From contig JBBINX010000059.1 in the NCBI GenBank assembly GCA_037443685.1, positions 1 through 14,932 on the forward strand: 14,932 nucleotides of DNA, given 5' to 3'. Both the position numbers and the translations under genes were made by a program. This stretch comes from JAHJRJ01 sp037443685 (GTDB lineage: Bacteria; Bacteroidota; Ignavibacteria; UBA10030; BY39). Position 1 is the first letter of the stretch; each line of letters begins with the position of its first letter. The notes below the pieces were generated by a model. That model was not told the origin of the DNA. It was given only the letters and a program-made list of their open reading frames with translations, and made no database searches. This document shows, piece by piece, positions 1 through 7,806 of the stretch.

Positions 1-1912
1 CATACAAACCGTCGTTTTGATCGTTGGATTTCATCGTAACTCTGATTCCTTTATTTAATAGGACATCCTGAGGATTGAGCGAGTAAACCATTCTCCCTTC
101 TGAAATTGATGAATCAACTGTAACGAAAAGTGGTTTAAACACCGCCCCCGAATCGAAAGCGATTTTTAAATTACCGTTAGCAAGCGTAAATTCACCCGAT
201 GAATTTGGAGCGATTGGATAGAGAGAAATAATTTCGGACGATTCTACCATTTTACCATTAACTTCAGCTTTAACTCTAATGATTTTTTTGCCAGAATGCC
301 CTACATCGGGGACAAACGAACCCCGGTATATATTTAATTCTAAGGCATTTAGTGGTACCAGTTTAGATTTTGTCCCTTCCAAAATTTGTATGACAGGTAC
401 ATCTGTAAAATAACCATCAGTAGTGATCGTTAAATTAATAAAATCATGAAAATGTTCACGAATAATTTTAATGCTGCTGTAATTACTTCCCTCAAATTTG
501 TGATTGAAGTAAAAAACAGGTGGCGAATTAAAACCGAATTTATCTTTCGCAACGATTTTCAAGGTTGCATATTTTTTTATATCGAATGGAAACGTAATAT
601 TTGTTCCGAATCTATGTATCATTTCGTTCCGAACCGTGTATTGTTTCCAATTTGGATTGCCCACTGATTTCCCAAATACTAAAATCTGTTCGATAGAATT
701 AAGATAGCTTCCCGTTAATGTTGGTTGGTTATCAGAAATGGTTTGAATTTGGATTTCAGGTTTCCGGGTAACTAAAATTTTCCCTTCGAGTAAAGTTTCG
801 TTGTCCGAAAAATCTTTTACCGAAATTTTAAAAGTATGTAACCCCTCTGGCATTTCTCTAGTTTTGATAATGCCGCTTCCATAAGGCAAACGATTGTAGA
901 TAGGGAGCAGGTTCCCTACATCGACGTAAAGTTTTTGGAATTTTTCGTTACTTGCATATAATATTTGTAAATCGTAGTGGAGCAAAATTTGCTTTGCTTC
1001 TGTGTGGGGGAAGCGGTCGAATTTTACTTGGTAGATGATACTATCATTTAGCCATAATTGAATGCTGTAAATTCCTGATCGATTCGATGCTTCGTTTGCC
1101 AAATCGATGGCTTCGATTCCCAAGCGGACATCGCCCGATACCGGGATGGGTTGTGCGATAGCTAAATTTCTGCCGCCTCGATTTCGATTATTATAAAAAA
1201 AAGGGATGATTTTACTAAAAACTTCCGAGTTCATTCCGGCGGGTGCGATAAAAATTTTCTTAATTATAGGTGGTCGGTCATCTCTGATGTATAAGTTTTT
1301 AAAAAGAAACGGATTTACAGGATTCATATTTTCGTCTCTTATCTCAAAATGTAAATGTGGGGGACCTGCACCCGTATCGCCTGTATAAGCAATAATATCA
1401 CCACTTTGAACCGGCAACATTTCAGGGTTTAGCTTCAGGTCGATATAAAACGATTGCTGCTCGTATTGTTCCTTTCGCACCGTCTCATTGATTTCATAGT
1501 TAAAAGTTTTAAGGTGTGCGTAAGTAGTATAGTAACCGTCGGGATGTTTTACGTAAAGCATTTTTCCGTAACCGTCGGGCATTATGCGGATTCGTGCAAC
1601 GTAACCCTCGCGAGATGCAAATACTTTGAAGCCAGTTTTCTTATTCGTGCTTACATCTATACCACCGTGAAAATGATTATTGCGAAATTCTCCGAACGAA
1701 GATGTAACCCGGTGGCTTGCATCTGTGGGCCAAATATATTTTGAAGCATCGGAAGTAAATGAATCGAACTTATAGTAAATTTCATTGATTGGATTCGGAG
1801 AAGTAGGAATTACTGGCTCATTCTTGTTCTCAGTAGGTATTAAAAATCCCCAAAATATGAGAACTGCTAATATTAAAAGAGGGAATATATAGATTGAAAA
1901 ATGTTTTATCAT
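1..1912 (-). CDS. M23-family metallopeptidase, membrane-anchored, 3' end cut off by window edge
   Basis: The minus-strand frame stays open from the ATG at 1912 to the left edge (637 codons), so the C-terminus is missing. Residues 5-25 form one hydrophobic segment that should anchor the protein in the inner membrane or act as a signal. The peptidase domain lies at about 60-195: HFHGGID supplies the zinc ligands H82 and D86, TYAHL supplies H133, and PPHLHFEIR supplies H186 and H188. This is the full LytM-type set, so the enzyme is probably active on peptidoglycan cross-links in the periplasm. The following 440 or more residues look like beta-rich Ig-like modules (for example 'HTFKISVKDFSDNE'), much longer than a minimal M23 protein and possibly for binding. 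It starts 5 nt after the stop of the FAH-family gene, so the two are probably co-transcribed; no functional link between them is evident. The family is clear, the exact substrate is not. Confidence 0.92.
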   Translation of the reverse strand, partial: MIKHFSIYIFPLLILAVLIFWGFLIPTENKNEPVIPTSPNPINEIYYKFDSFTSDASKYIWPTDASHRVTSSFGEFRNNHFHGGIDVSTNKKTGFKVFASREGYVARIRIMPDGYGKMLYVKHPDGYYTTYAHLKTFNYEINETVRKEQYEQQSFYIDLKLNPEMLPVQSGDIIAYTGDTGAGPPHLHFEIRDENMNPVNPFLFKNLYIRDDRPPIIKKIFIAPAGMNSEVFSKIIPFFYNNRNRGGRNLAIAQPIPVSGDVRLGIEAIDLANEASNRSGIYSIQLWLNDSIIYQVKFDRFPHTEAKQILLHYDLQILYASNEKFQKLYVDVGNLLPIYNRLPYGSGIIKTREMPEGLHTFKISVKDFSDNETLLEGKILVTRKPEIQIQTISDNQPTLTGSYLNSIEQILVFGKSVGNPNWKQYTVRNEMIHRFGTNITFPFDIKKYATLKIVAKDKFGFNSPPVFYFNHKFEGSNYSSIKIIREHFHDFINLTITTDGYFTDVPVIQILEGTKSKLVPLNALELNIYRGSFVPDVGHSGKKIIRVKAEVNGKMVESSEIISLYPIAPNSSGEFTLANGNLKIAFDSGAVFKPLFVTVDSSISEGRMVYSLNPQDVLLNKGIRVTMKSNDQNDGLY

Positions 1913-1917
1913 CAAAA

Positions 1918-2586
1918 CTACTTCGGTTCCGATTTCACGTTGTTTGTGATTTTTATGTAACCGACAAGCTCGGCTTCGATTATATCGCCATTATTAACTT
2001 GACTTACACCTGCGGGTGTTCCAGTGTAAATCAAATCGCCATATTCGAGTGTGATTATCGAAGAAATATATTCGATCAATTTATAAACACTGAAAATCAT
2101 TTTATCTGTACTCGCTTGTTGACGAATTTCGCCATTCACGCGACAAACTAAATTCAGGTTGTGCGGGTCAAGAATTTCGTCTTTTAATAAAATTTCTGAA
2201 ATCGGTGCTGATGTGTCGAATCCTTTTGCAACAGTCCACGGCAATCCTTTTTTCTTTGCTTCGGCTTGAACATCACGAAGTGTCATATCAAGCCCAACAG
2301 CATAACCTAATATATTTGAATCCGCATCCGAAGCGATTATGTTTTTGCCACCTTTACCTATCACAACGACCAACTCGACTTCGTGGTGCATTTCGTTTGA
2401 AATTTTGGGAATAACAATATTATCGCGGTCATAGATAATTGCAGATGGTGGTTTTAAAAAGATTACCGGATTATCAGGAATATCAGCTTTCATCTCCTTT
2501 GCGTGTTCTATATAGTTACGCCCGATACAAATAATTTTCCCGACAGGAAATTGTTCTTTAGTTTTACGAATGGTTACAGTTCTCAT
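1918..2586 (-). CDS. fumarylacetoacetate hydrolase (FAH) family protein
   Basis: A 222-aa protein, the usual length of the small YcgM/FAHD1-type FAH enzymes. These cleave acylpyruvates or act on oxaloacetate and related 2-oxo acids in the cytosol using a divalent metal. Near the N-terminus is KIICIGRNYIEHAKEM (17-32). The metal site is HHEVEL (E69, E71) with D100 in GLDMTLRD. The C-terminal hallmark DLIYTGTPAGV is present. The frame extends 24 codons further upstream to 2658, but that stretch is AT-rich, does not resemble the family, and contains a Bacteroidota-type promoter (2606-2636), so the ATG at 2586 is chosen. No clear Shine-Dalgarno is visible. It is divergent from purM and leads the M23 gene. 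The family is secure; the actual substrate (acylpyruvate, oxaloacetate or a homoprotocatechuate-type intermediate) cannot be told from sequence. Confidence 0.9.
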   Translation of the reverse strand: MRTVTIRKTKEQFPVGKIICIGRNYIEHAKEMKADIPDNPVIFLKPPSAIIYDRDNIVIPKISNEMHHEVELVVVIGKGGKNIIASDADSNILGYAVGLDMTLRDVQAEAKKKGLPWTVAKGFDTSAPISEILLKDEILDPHNLNLVCRVNGEIRQQASTDKMIFSVYKLIEYISSIITLEYGDLIYTGTPAGVSQVNNGDIIEAELVGYIKITNNVKSEPK

Positions 2587-2602
2587 AGTTTTATAAAATT
2601 TA

Positions 2603-2632
2603 TTGAAAATATACTCACAAATCCTATATTCT
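2603..2632 (+). promoter_or_regulatory. possible promoter for purM and the histidine kinase
   Basis: TTG at 2603-2605, 19 nt, then TATATTCT at 2625-2632. It resembles the Bacteroidota TTG-N19-TAnnTTTG pattern but two bases of the -7 element differ. It would give a leader of roughly 55-60 nt before purM. It lies almost back-to-back over the divergent FAH promoter, so the two could not easily be occupied at once. This is a weak match. Confidence 0.3.
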
Positions 2633-2636
2633 GCAA
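2606..2636 (-). promoter_or_regulatory. Bacteroidota-type promoter for the FAH-M23 unit
   Basis: Read on the minus strand there is a TTG (plus 2634-2636), 20 nt, then TATATTTT (plus 2606-2613). This fits the known Bacteroidota primary sigma consensus TTG-N19/20-TAnnTTTG except for the last base. Transcription would begin around 2600, giving a 5' leader of only about 10-15 nt before the ATG at 2586. Placement just upstream of the gene, and the same spacing at two other promoters here, support it; in AT-rich DNA a chance match remains possible. Confidence 0.5.
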
Positions 2637-2696
2637 ACCTGAAGTTATTATTTTGCATTTTATCTCAAAAAATCTTTTATTTACAAGCAATTATTA

Positions 2697-3719
2697 ATGT
2701 TACAAGGTTCAAATATACATTTGTCAAAATCTTACAAAGATTCGGGTGTCAACATAACCGCAGGAAATGAGTTTATAAATACTCTCAAACTCAAAGTCAA
2801 ATCTACTTTCTCAAAATCTGTCCTTTCGGACATCGGCTTGTTTAGTGCTTTCTATGATGCAAAGTTTGAAAATTATAAACATCCTGTCCTTGTCTCGAGT
2901 GTTGACGGTGTCGGAACGAAATTGAAAGTTGCTTTCATGATGGATAAGCATGATACGATCGGGCAGGATTTAGTGAATCATTGTGTGAACGATATTGCTG
3001 TGTGTGGTGCTCAGCCATTATTTTTTTTAGACTATTTTGCTTCGGGGAAATTATCGCAACGTGTTGGAGCAGACGTATTAGGTGGGATGATTAAAGCATG
3101 CAAAGAAAATGGATGTGCTTTAATAGGTGGAGAGACAGCGGAGATGCCGGGTATTTATCACGACCAAGATTACGATATAGCCGGTATGATCGTCGGCCTG
3201 GTCGAAAAGTCAAAAATAATTGACGGGGGAAAAATTAAAGCTGGTGATGTATTGATTGCTCTTCCTTCGAACGGATTACACACAAACGGATACTCTCTTG
3301 CACGGTCTGTGTTGTTTGACCGATTTGAGGTTGACGATTTTGTCGATGAGTTAGGTATGAAATTAGGTGAAAACTTATTACAGATTCACAGGTCGTACCT
3401 TTCCGTTATCGAAAAAATAAAAGCGATGCCGGGAATTCACGGAATCGCACACATTACCGGCGGCGGTATCGAAGGAAACACAAAAAGGTTGTTACCAGAG
3501 GGCTTGCATTTAGAAATTGATTGGTTTGGTTGGGAACGACCTAAAATTTTTAGTTTAATAAATAAGCTTGGTGATATTACAGAAAATGAAATGCGAAAAA
3601 CTTTTAACTTGGGCATAGGATTGGTAATTATTTCTACAAAAAAAGATCATGAAAAAATTTTAGGAACATTAAATGATGTTGGAGAAAAGTCGTTCATTAT
3701 AGGCAAAGTGACCGAATAA
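2697..3719 (+). CDS. purM: phosphoribosylformylglycinamidine cyclo-ligase (AIR synthetase)
   Basis: A 340-aa protein, the normal PurM length (about 340-350). It closes the imidazole ring of formylglycinamidine ribonucleotide with ATP to give aminoimidazole ribonucleotide, a step of de novo purine synthesis in the cytosol. Visible hallmarks in order: YKDSGVNI (13-20), SSVDGVGTKLK (D70 onward), MDKHDTIGQDLVNHCVNDI, GGETAEMPGIY, LPSNGLHTNGYSLAR and IAHITGGGIEGN. These cover the nucleotide and substrate loops of the PurM/PurL fold. The start is the ATG at 2697; the family motif begins a dozen residues in and no better start exists. There is no obvious Shine-Dalgarno, as for several genes here. 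No other pur gene is beside it. The next gene, a histidine kinase, starts 20 nt after the stop on the same strand, so read-through is likely. Confidence 0.97.
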   Translation: MLQGSNIHLSKSYKDSGVNITAGNEFINTLKLKVKSTFSKSVLSDIGLFSAFYDAKFENYKHPVLVSSVDGVGTKLKVAFMMDKHDTIGQDLVNHCVNDIAVCGAQPLFFLDYFASGKLSQRVGADVLGGMIKACKENGCALIGGETAEMPGIYHDQDYDIAGMIVGLVEKSKIIDGGKIKAGDVLIALPSNGLHTNGYSLARSVLFDRFEVDDFVDELGMKLGENLLQIHRSYLSVIEKIKAMPGIHGIAHITGGGIEGNTKRLLPEGLHLEIDWFGWERPKIFSLINKLGDITENEMRKTFNLGIGLVIISTKKDHEKILGTLNDVGEKSFIIGKVTE

Positions 3720-3739
3720 AGTCAGACAGAACAAAATAG

Positions 3740-5539
3740 ATGAAAAATAAATCAAGTAAAATCAAAAACCCCAAAGTAAAAGTCCAAGATCAATCTCAAG
3801 GACTGTTGGAGGGATACGGTCTGAAAAAACGTTTAACGACTCTCTCCGATATTATTCTCCAAATTGATGCAGCTGATTGCAAAGAAAAAATATTTGCAAT
3901 ATTAAGAAATGAAACACACTGGCTGATAGACTATGAGGTATTATATTTAGCTCTGCTTAATCCGATGCACACTTACTATCAGATTATAACACTTTCATCC
4001 ATCGCCGATGCATCGGGTTTGAATCAAAATTATTTTAACATTGAAGAAGGAATTCCAGGGTTGGTGTTAAGAAATCAATCTCCCTTGATTTGCGAATCGG
4101 CTACATCGCAAGGCAGAAGTAATGCCATAGACGGTAAATTCGAGGAATTAGGAGTCAAGACACTCCTTGTTGTTCCGACGAGGAATGGAAACGCTCAAGG
4201 AGGTTGCTTGGTTTTTGGGTCGATGAATCTGGATAATTATAATGATGAAGATTTAGCGATAATACAGCTTTTCGGCTTGCAAGTTGGAGTAGCCATTAAT
4301 AATATATCTTTTTTTGAAGAAGCAAAAAAGAGGATTGCCCAAATTGAGATAATGAACGAAATATCCCAAAAACTCAACTCTACACTGAATATCGATGAAA
4401 TATTGAAAGCAACTGTAGATGCAATCCAACAAAATTTTAATTACTACGATGTTTCTATATTATTGTTCAATGAGAACAGGACGGAGTTAATTGTCAAAGC
4501 ACACGCAGGTGGTTATGCTAATGAAGCGGTAATTGTGATGAGGCAAAAAATTACAGACGGTTTGATAGGATGGGTGGCACAACACGGTGAATATGTATTG
4601 GCAAACGACGTTGCTCAAGATCCCAGATATCTGCCTTTTGACTACCACGCTACAAAATCAGAACTTGTGCTTCCTCTTAAAATTAACGAAGAAATTGTAG
4701 GAATTCTTAATATTGAAGATTCCGTAATGTATGCTTTTGATGAGATGGATGTAGTCGTCTTACAAACACTTAGCGACCAGATATCGAGTGCTCTTAAAAA
4801 CGCACAACTTTATGAGGAGATAATGGAAGCGAATATGAAATTGACAGACTTAGACCATTTAAAATCTGAGTTTTTAGGAATAGTATCGCACGATTTTCGT
4901 TCCCCATTGTCAACTATAATACTTGCAGCAAAATCGTTGTTAAGAAGCGAGGATATTCAAAAATTAAACCGTTTCAAAGAATATCTAACAATGATCATTA
5001 CTCAAGCAAACCGGTTGAACCAGTTAGCTGAGGATACGTTATCCATAACTAAGATAGAATCAGGTCAAGTTAAGTTAGATTTTAAAATTGTTAATGTCGA
5101 ACGGACAATACAGGATGCGATTGCATCAGTACGATTTTCGAACCGGCACGCCATCAACTATACTGTAGATCCGAGTGTTTCATATATCAAAGCCGATCAA
5201 GCTCGACTTCGTCAGGTTTTACAAAACCTATTATCGAATTCCGTAAAATATTCCCCTAATGGGTGCAATATTTTAGTAGCTGTTTATAAATATTCGAGTG
5301 ATGAAGTCTTATTTTCTGTAACCGATGAAGGTATCGGTATCGAGCAGGAGTCTTTCGATAAGTTATTCCAAAAATTTTCGCGCGTCGATTCCACCGATTC
5401 AAAAAAAATTAAAGGAACCGGGTTAGGATTATGGATATGTAAAGAAATTGTCGAAGCGCACAATGGAAAAATTTGGGTCGAGAGCGAAGTCGGAAAAGGC
5501 AGTACTTTCAAATTTACTATACAGAGGGTTGATGACTAA
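3740..5539 (+). CDS. soluble GAF-GAF sensor histidine kinase
   Basis: A 599-aa two-component sensor kinase without a membrane segment, so probably cytosolic. After a lysine-rich start come two GAF domains (about 30-195 and 205-360; the second contains GLIGWVAQHGEYVLANDV and LVLPLKINEEIVGILNIED), a short helical linker, then HisKA with the phosphorylatable H384 in SHDFRSPLS. The ATPase domain has the N box QNLLSNSVKYS (N500), the G1 box DEGIGIE (D529), an F box around LFQKFSRVD and the G2 box GTGLGLWI (559-566), so all catalytic boxes are intact. GAF domains usually bind small ligands (cyclic nucleotides, tetrapyrroles, haem, amino acids); no conserved cysteine chromophore site is evident. The response regulator is not adjacent (an orphan kinase). 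It sits 20 nt after purM, and its stop overlaps the stop of the convergent lipoprotein gene by 4 nt. Kinase class is certain; signal and partner are unknown. Confidence 0.95.
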   Translation: MKNKSSKIKNPKVKVQDQSQGLLEGYGLKKRLTTLSDIILQIDAADCKEKIFAILRNETHWLIDYEVLYLALLNPMHTYYQIITLSSIADASGLNQNYFNIEEGIPGLVLRNQSPLICESATSQGRSNAIDGKFEELGVKTLLVVPTRNGNAQGGCLVFGSMNLDNYNDEDLAIIQLFGLQVGVAINNISFFEEAKKRIAQIEIMNEISQKLNSTLNIDEILKATVDAIQQNFNYYDVSILLFNENRTELIVKAHAGGYANEAVIVMRQKITDGLIGWVAQHGEYVLANDVAQDPRYLPFDYHATKSELVLPLKINEEIVGILNIEDSVMYAFDEMDVVVLQTLSDQISSALKNAQLYEEIMEANMKLTDLDHLKSEFLGIVSHDFRSPLSTIILAAKSLLRSEDIQKLNRFKEYLTMIITQANRLNQLAEDTLSITKIESGQVKLDFKIVNVERTIQDAIASVRFSNRHAINYTVDPSVSYIKADQARLRQVLQNLLSNSVKYSPNGCNILVAVYKYSSDEVLFSVTDEGIGIEQESFDKLFQKFSRVDSTDSKKIKGTGLGLWICKEIVEAHNGKIWVESEVGKGSTFKFTIQRVDD

Positions 5540-5880
5540 TTTTCCTCTTTTTTTTGTAATTCCTCGAATCGTCGAACAACCTTTTCGTAAAACTCTCTCC
5601 ATTTATATACATCTTTATTGTAAAAAGCGATTGTGTTCCTGATTTGCTCTTCACTAACATTGTATTTTTTTAGGATTGTATTCTTCTCTGTAATGAAAAT
5701 AGAATCAGTCAATTGATTAACCGAGCCCATTCCTTTAGAAATAGCTAATTCAACGTATATATTAACAAACGTTTCCATCCGTATTTCTTTGTCCTTTTGC
5801 GAACAACTTACGAAGGGAAAAATTACAACAATTAGAATAAAACAAAGAGTCATTTTATGTTTGTTCTGGGGGTTTTGCAT
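5536..5880 (-). CDS. small DUF4296-like lipoprotein
   Basis: A protein of 114 aa with a lipoprotein-type signal: a basic N-terminus, a hydrophobic run MTLCFILIVVIFPFV and then the lipobox-like FVSC, giving lipidated C26 and export to the outer envelope. The mature part is helical and charged (ILKKYNVSEEQIRNTIAFY, then YEKVVRRFEELQKKEE), which matches the DUF4296 family of Bacteroidota lipoproteins as I know it; the family has no established function. The frame also allows a GTG one codon upstream (5883); the ATG at 5880 is preferred. It follows the glutamine synthetase stop by 5 nt, so the two form an operon. Its stop codon overlaps the histidine kinase stop on the other strand. The family call is by style only and not certain. 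Confidence 0.65.
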   Translation of the reverse strand: MQNPQNKHKMTLCFILIVVIFPFVSCSQKDKEIRMETFVNIYVELAISKGMGSVNQLTDSIFITEKNTILKKYNVSEEQIRNTIAFYNKDVYKWREFYEKVVRRFEELQKKEEN

Positions 5881-5885
5881 CACTT

Positions 5886-7265
5886 CTATAAATTAAAGTA
5901 CATCTTATATTCGTACGGATGAGGCATGGTAGCGATGGATTTTATATCCTTCTCTTTTGTTTTTATCCATTGTTGAATAAGGTCATCTGTAAACACATTG
6001 CCACGTTTTAGAAACTCGTTATCTTGTGCAAGGGCATCTAATGCTTCTTCGAGGTTTTTGGGTAAAAATTTAATGTTTTTATCAGCACTGTTGTAGATGT
6101 TCGTATCAATCGGTCCTAATTTTTCTTTCACGGGGTCCCAATTATTGTTTATACCATCGAGTCCAGCCATCAACATTGCACTCATCAGGAAGTACGGATT
6201 GGCTGTAGCATCGGGAGGTCTATATTCAAAGCGAGTTTCTTCCGGATTTTTTACGTAGGATGGGATTCTTATAGCAGCAGAACGGTTTGCTTGGCCAAAT
6301 GTTATTGCAACAGGTGCCTCAAAACCAGGCACTAATCTTTTGTATGAATTTGTACTAGGATTTGTAAATGCACAAAGAGCGGGGGCGTGTTTCAATAAAC
6401 CGCTAATGTATGCATGAGCCAGAGAGTTTAAGTTTGCATATTTCCCTTTTTCGTAAAAAATGTTCTTTCCGTCTTTCAATAAATATTGATGAACGTGTAA
6501 ACCATTGCCAGCTTGTTGAAACATTGGCTTTGGCATAAATGTGAGGGATAAATTATTTTTATGGGCGAGGTTGAAAAGTAGATATTTTGCCAGCACAATT
6601 TTGTCACTGATAGCTAAAAGAGTATCGAATTGTGTTTCAATTTCTTGCTGTCCTCTTTCGCCAACTTCATGGTGGTGATATTTTACTTCAATGTTCAGTT
6701 GTTTGAATAATTTCGACGCTTCGTCACGAAAATCGTCATAAATGTCAAACGGGTTTGCGGCGTGATACGCATTAGCAAAAAATTCTTCTCCGTGTTCCAA
6801 TTTATAAAACGAAAAAGCAGTCCTTGTATCGAATTCTACTTTCGAAAAAATATAGAACTCAAATTCAGGACCCCAAAGTGCTGTGTCTGCAATACCAGTG
6901 TCTATTAAAAATTTTTCTGCTTTTTTGGCTACATACCTTCCATCTTGTGAAAACCTGGATTTGACTGTGTCGGTAAGGTGGACTTCAGTAAGCACGCTCA
7001 ATGTAGGTGCTGTTCTGAACGGGTCTATCACACTTGTCGAAAAATCGGGAATCAGTATCATATCACTGCATTCTACTTTTGAGAAACCGTAGCTCGAACC
7101 GTCGAAACCTATACCTTCGTCCATTAACGATTCGAGTAGCCCTTCTTCATATGGCACCGTTATATGATGAAGCTTACCGACTAAATCTAAAGTTTTTAAA
7201 TCAAGAAACTCAATTTTATTGTTTTTGATAAAATGTTTAGTTTTTTCGAGTTTAGTAGTTTCCAT
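5886..7265 (-). CDS. glnA: type I glutamine synthetase
   Basis: A 459-aa glutamine synthetase, which joins ammonia to glutamate using ATP in the cytosol, usually as a dodecamer. Landmarks: EFLDLKTLDLVGKLHHITVP (19-38); GFDGSSYGFSKVECSDM with the latch D55; WGPEFEFYIF with metal ligands E134 and E136; HHHEVGERGQQE with E200 and E208 at the same 8-residue spacing as E. coli E212/E220; GNGLHVHQ with H257; KRLVPGFEAPVAITFGQANRS; and RFEYRPPDATANPY. The C-terminal part aligns with the adenylylation-loop region of E. coli GlnA, and the tyrosine is present as Y391 in NIYNSAD, but the following 'DLPPEE' pattern is missing. The frame could begin 25 codons earlier at 7340, but that stretch contains the promoter and does not look like the family, so the ATG at 7265 is used. 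The downstream lipoprotein gene follows after 5 nt. Confidence 0.95.
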   Translation of the reverse strand: METTKLEKTKHFIKNNKIEFLDLKTLDLVGKLHHITVPYEEGLLESLMDEGIGFDGSSYGFSKVECSDMILIPDFSTSVIDPFRTAPTLSVLTEVHLTDTVKSRFSQDGRYVAKKAEKFLIDTGIADTALWGPEFEFYIFSKVEFDTRTAFSFYKLEHGEEFFANAYHAANPFDIYDDFRDEASKLFKQLNIEVKYHHHEVGERGQQEIETQFDTLLAISDKIVLAKYLLFNLAHKNNLSLTFMPKPMFQQAGNGLHVHQYLLKDGKNIFYEKGKYANLNSLAHAYISGLLKHAPALCAFTNPSTNSYKRLVPGFEAPVAITFGQANRSAAIRIPSYVKNPEETRFEYRPPDATANPYFLMSAMLMAGLDGINNNWDPVKEKLGPIDTNIYNSADKNIKFLPKNLEEALDALAQDNEFLKRGNVFTDDLIQQWIKTKEKDIKSIATMPHPYEYKMYFNL

Positions 7266-7309
7266 AGAATTAATTTTAAAATGTGAATGATTTTCTTGAT
7301 TTGACGGTG

Positions 7310-7340
7310 TAAAGATACAAAATCGTTCGTCTAAAATCAA
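7310..7340 (-). promoter_or_regulatory. Bacteroidota-type promoter for glnA
   Basis: On the minus strand: TTG (plus 7338-7340), 20 nt, then TATCTTTA (plus 7310-7317), 7 of 8 bases of the -7 consensus as normally written with TTTG. Transcription should start near 7303, leaving a leader of about 35-40 nt to the ATG at 7265. Because it lies inside the 25-codon upstream extension of the frame, it argues that the longer protein is not made. Confidence 0.6.
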
Positions 7341-7393
7341 TTTTTTATATATTTTATTATATAAACTTGATTTAACCCATTTTGTGTTGTAAA

Positions 7394-7405
7394 TTATACG
7401 TATAA
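7394..7405. promoter_or_regulatory. perfect 12-bp palindrome, possible operator
   Basis: TTATACGTATAA reads the same on both strands. It lies about 55 nt upstream of the -33 element of the glnA promoter and 400 nt before the dehydratase-like gene. A dimeric regulator could bind it, but no regulator gene is nearby and an AT-rich palindrome of this length can occur by chance. Confidence 0.25.
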
Positions 7406-7806
7406 AAAGTAATAAAAATAATATGAAGTTCTATCGGAAAATATGCGATATCTTATATTGGAATCAGGTAACTGTTCAGGACACTTCTTTTCATGTACGA
7501 CTTTTTCTGTTTCTTCTTTATTTATCTGCGCTTTGTGGATATATTGTGATTTTTGATATCGACTGTTTGCGATTTATTAGAAAGAAAAAACAACTCTTAC
7601 TTTCTTGCTTCCAAAATAAATTCCAGTTCATATTCTATCAGATTAAAAATTTACTTCTATCCTTTACAGTGAGTCTTTTTTTTAAAACTCTACATTTTAC
7701 TCCTTCATCCGAAGATAATCATCTCAACCCCGCCTTGCGGTTTTAACAAAACAAGCTGAAGTACAAATCGGGTCAATATCAATTTTGTCTAAATTAAATT
7801 ATTCTA

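Larger units (their letters stand above)
7266..7806. other. 541-nt AT-rich intergenic region
   Basis: Separates divergent glnA and the dehydratase-like pair. It holds the glnA promoter (7310-7340), a perfect palindrome at 7394-7405, and a short CCGC-CTT-GCGG hairpin followed by TTTT (7730-7744). A 107-codon plus-strand frame (7423-7746) crosses it, but its product is dominated by Phe, Leu, Ile and Cys, has almost no Gly, and resembles no family I know, so I do not call a gene. No tRNA, riboswitch or repeat array is recognised. I could not find a good TTG/TAnnTTTG promoter for the gene at 7807. Confidence 0.6.

Noticed and set aside
7394..7580. Minus-strand open stretch of about 59 codons with a Lys/Glu-rich, coding-like composition in the same spacer
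   Set aside because: It opens right after two stop codons and has no ATG start or ribosome binding site; at most a gene remnant, and not supportable.
7730..7744. CCGC-CTT-GCGG hairpin followed by TTTT as an intrinsic terminator
   Set aside because: Only a 4-bp stem and four T residues, with no gene ending there that I accept.
7423..7746. 107-codon plus-strand frame in the intergenic region
   Set aside because: The product is composed mostly of Phe, Leu, Ile, Cys and Lys with almost no Gly, there is no ribosome binding site, and it resembles no family; this is what AT-rich spacer gives by chance.
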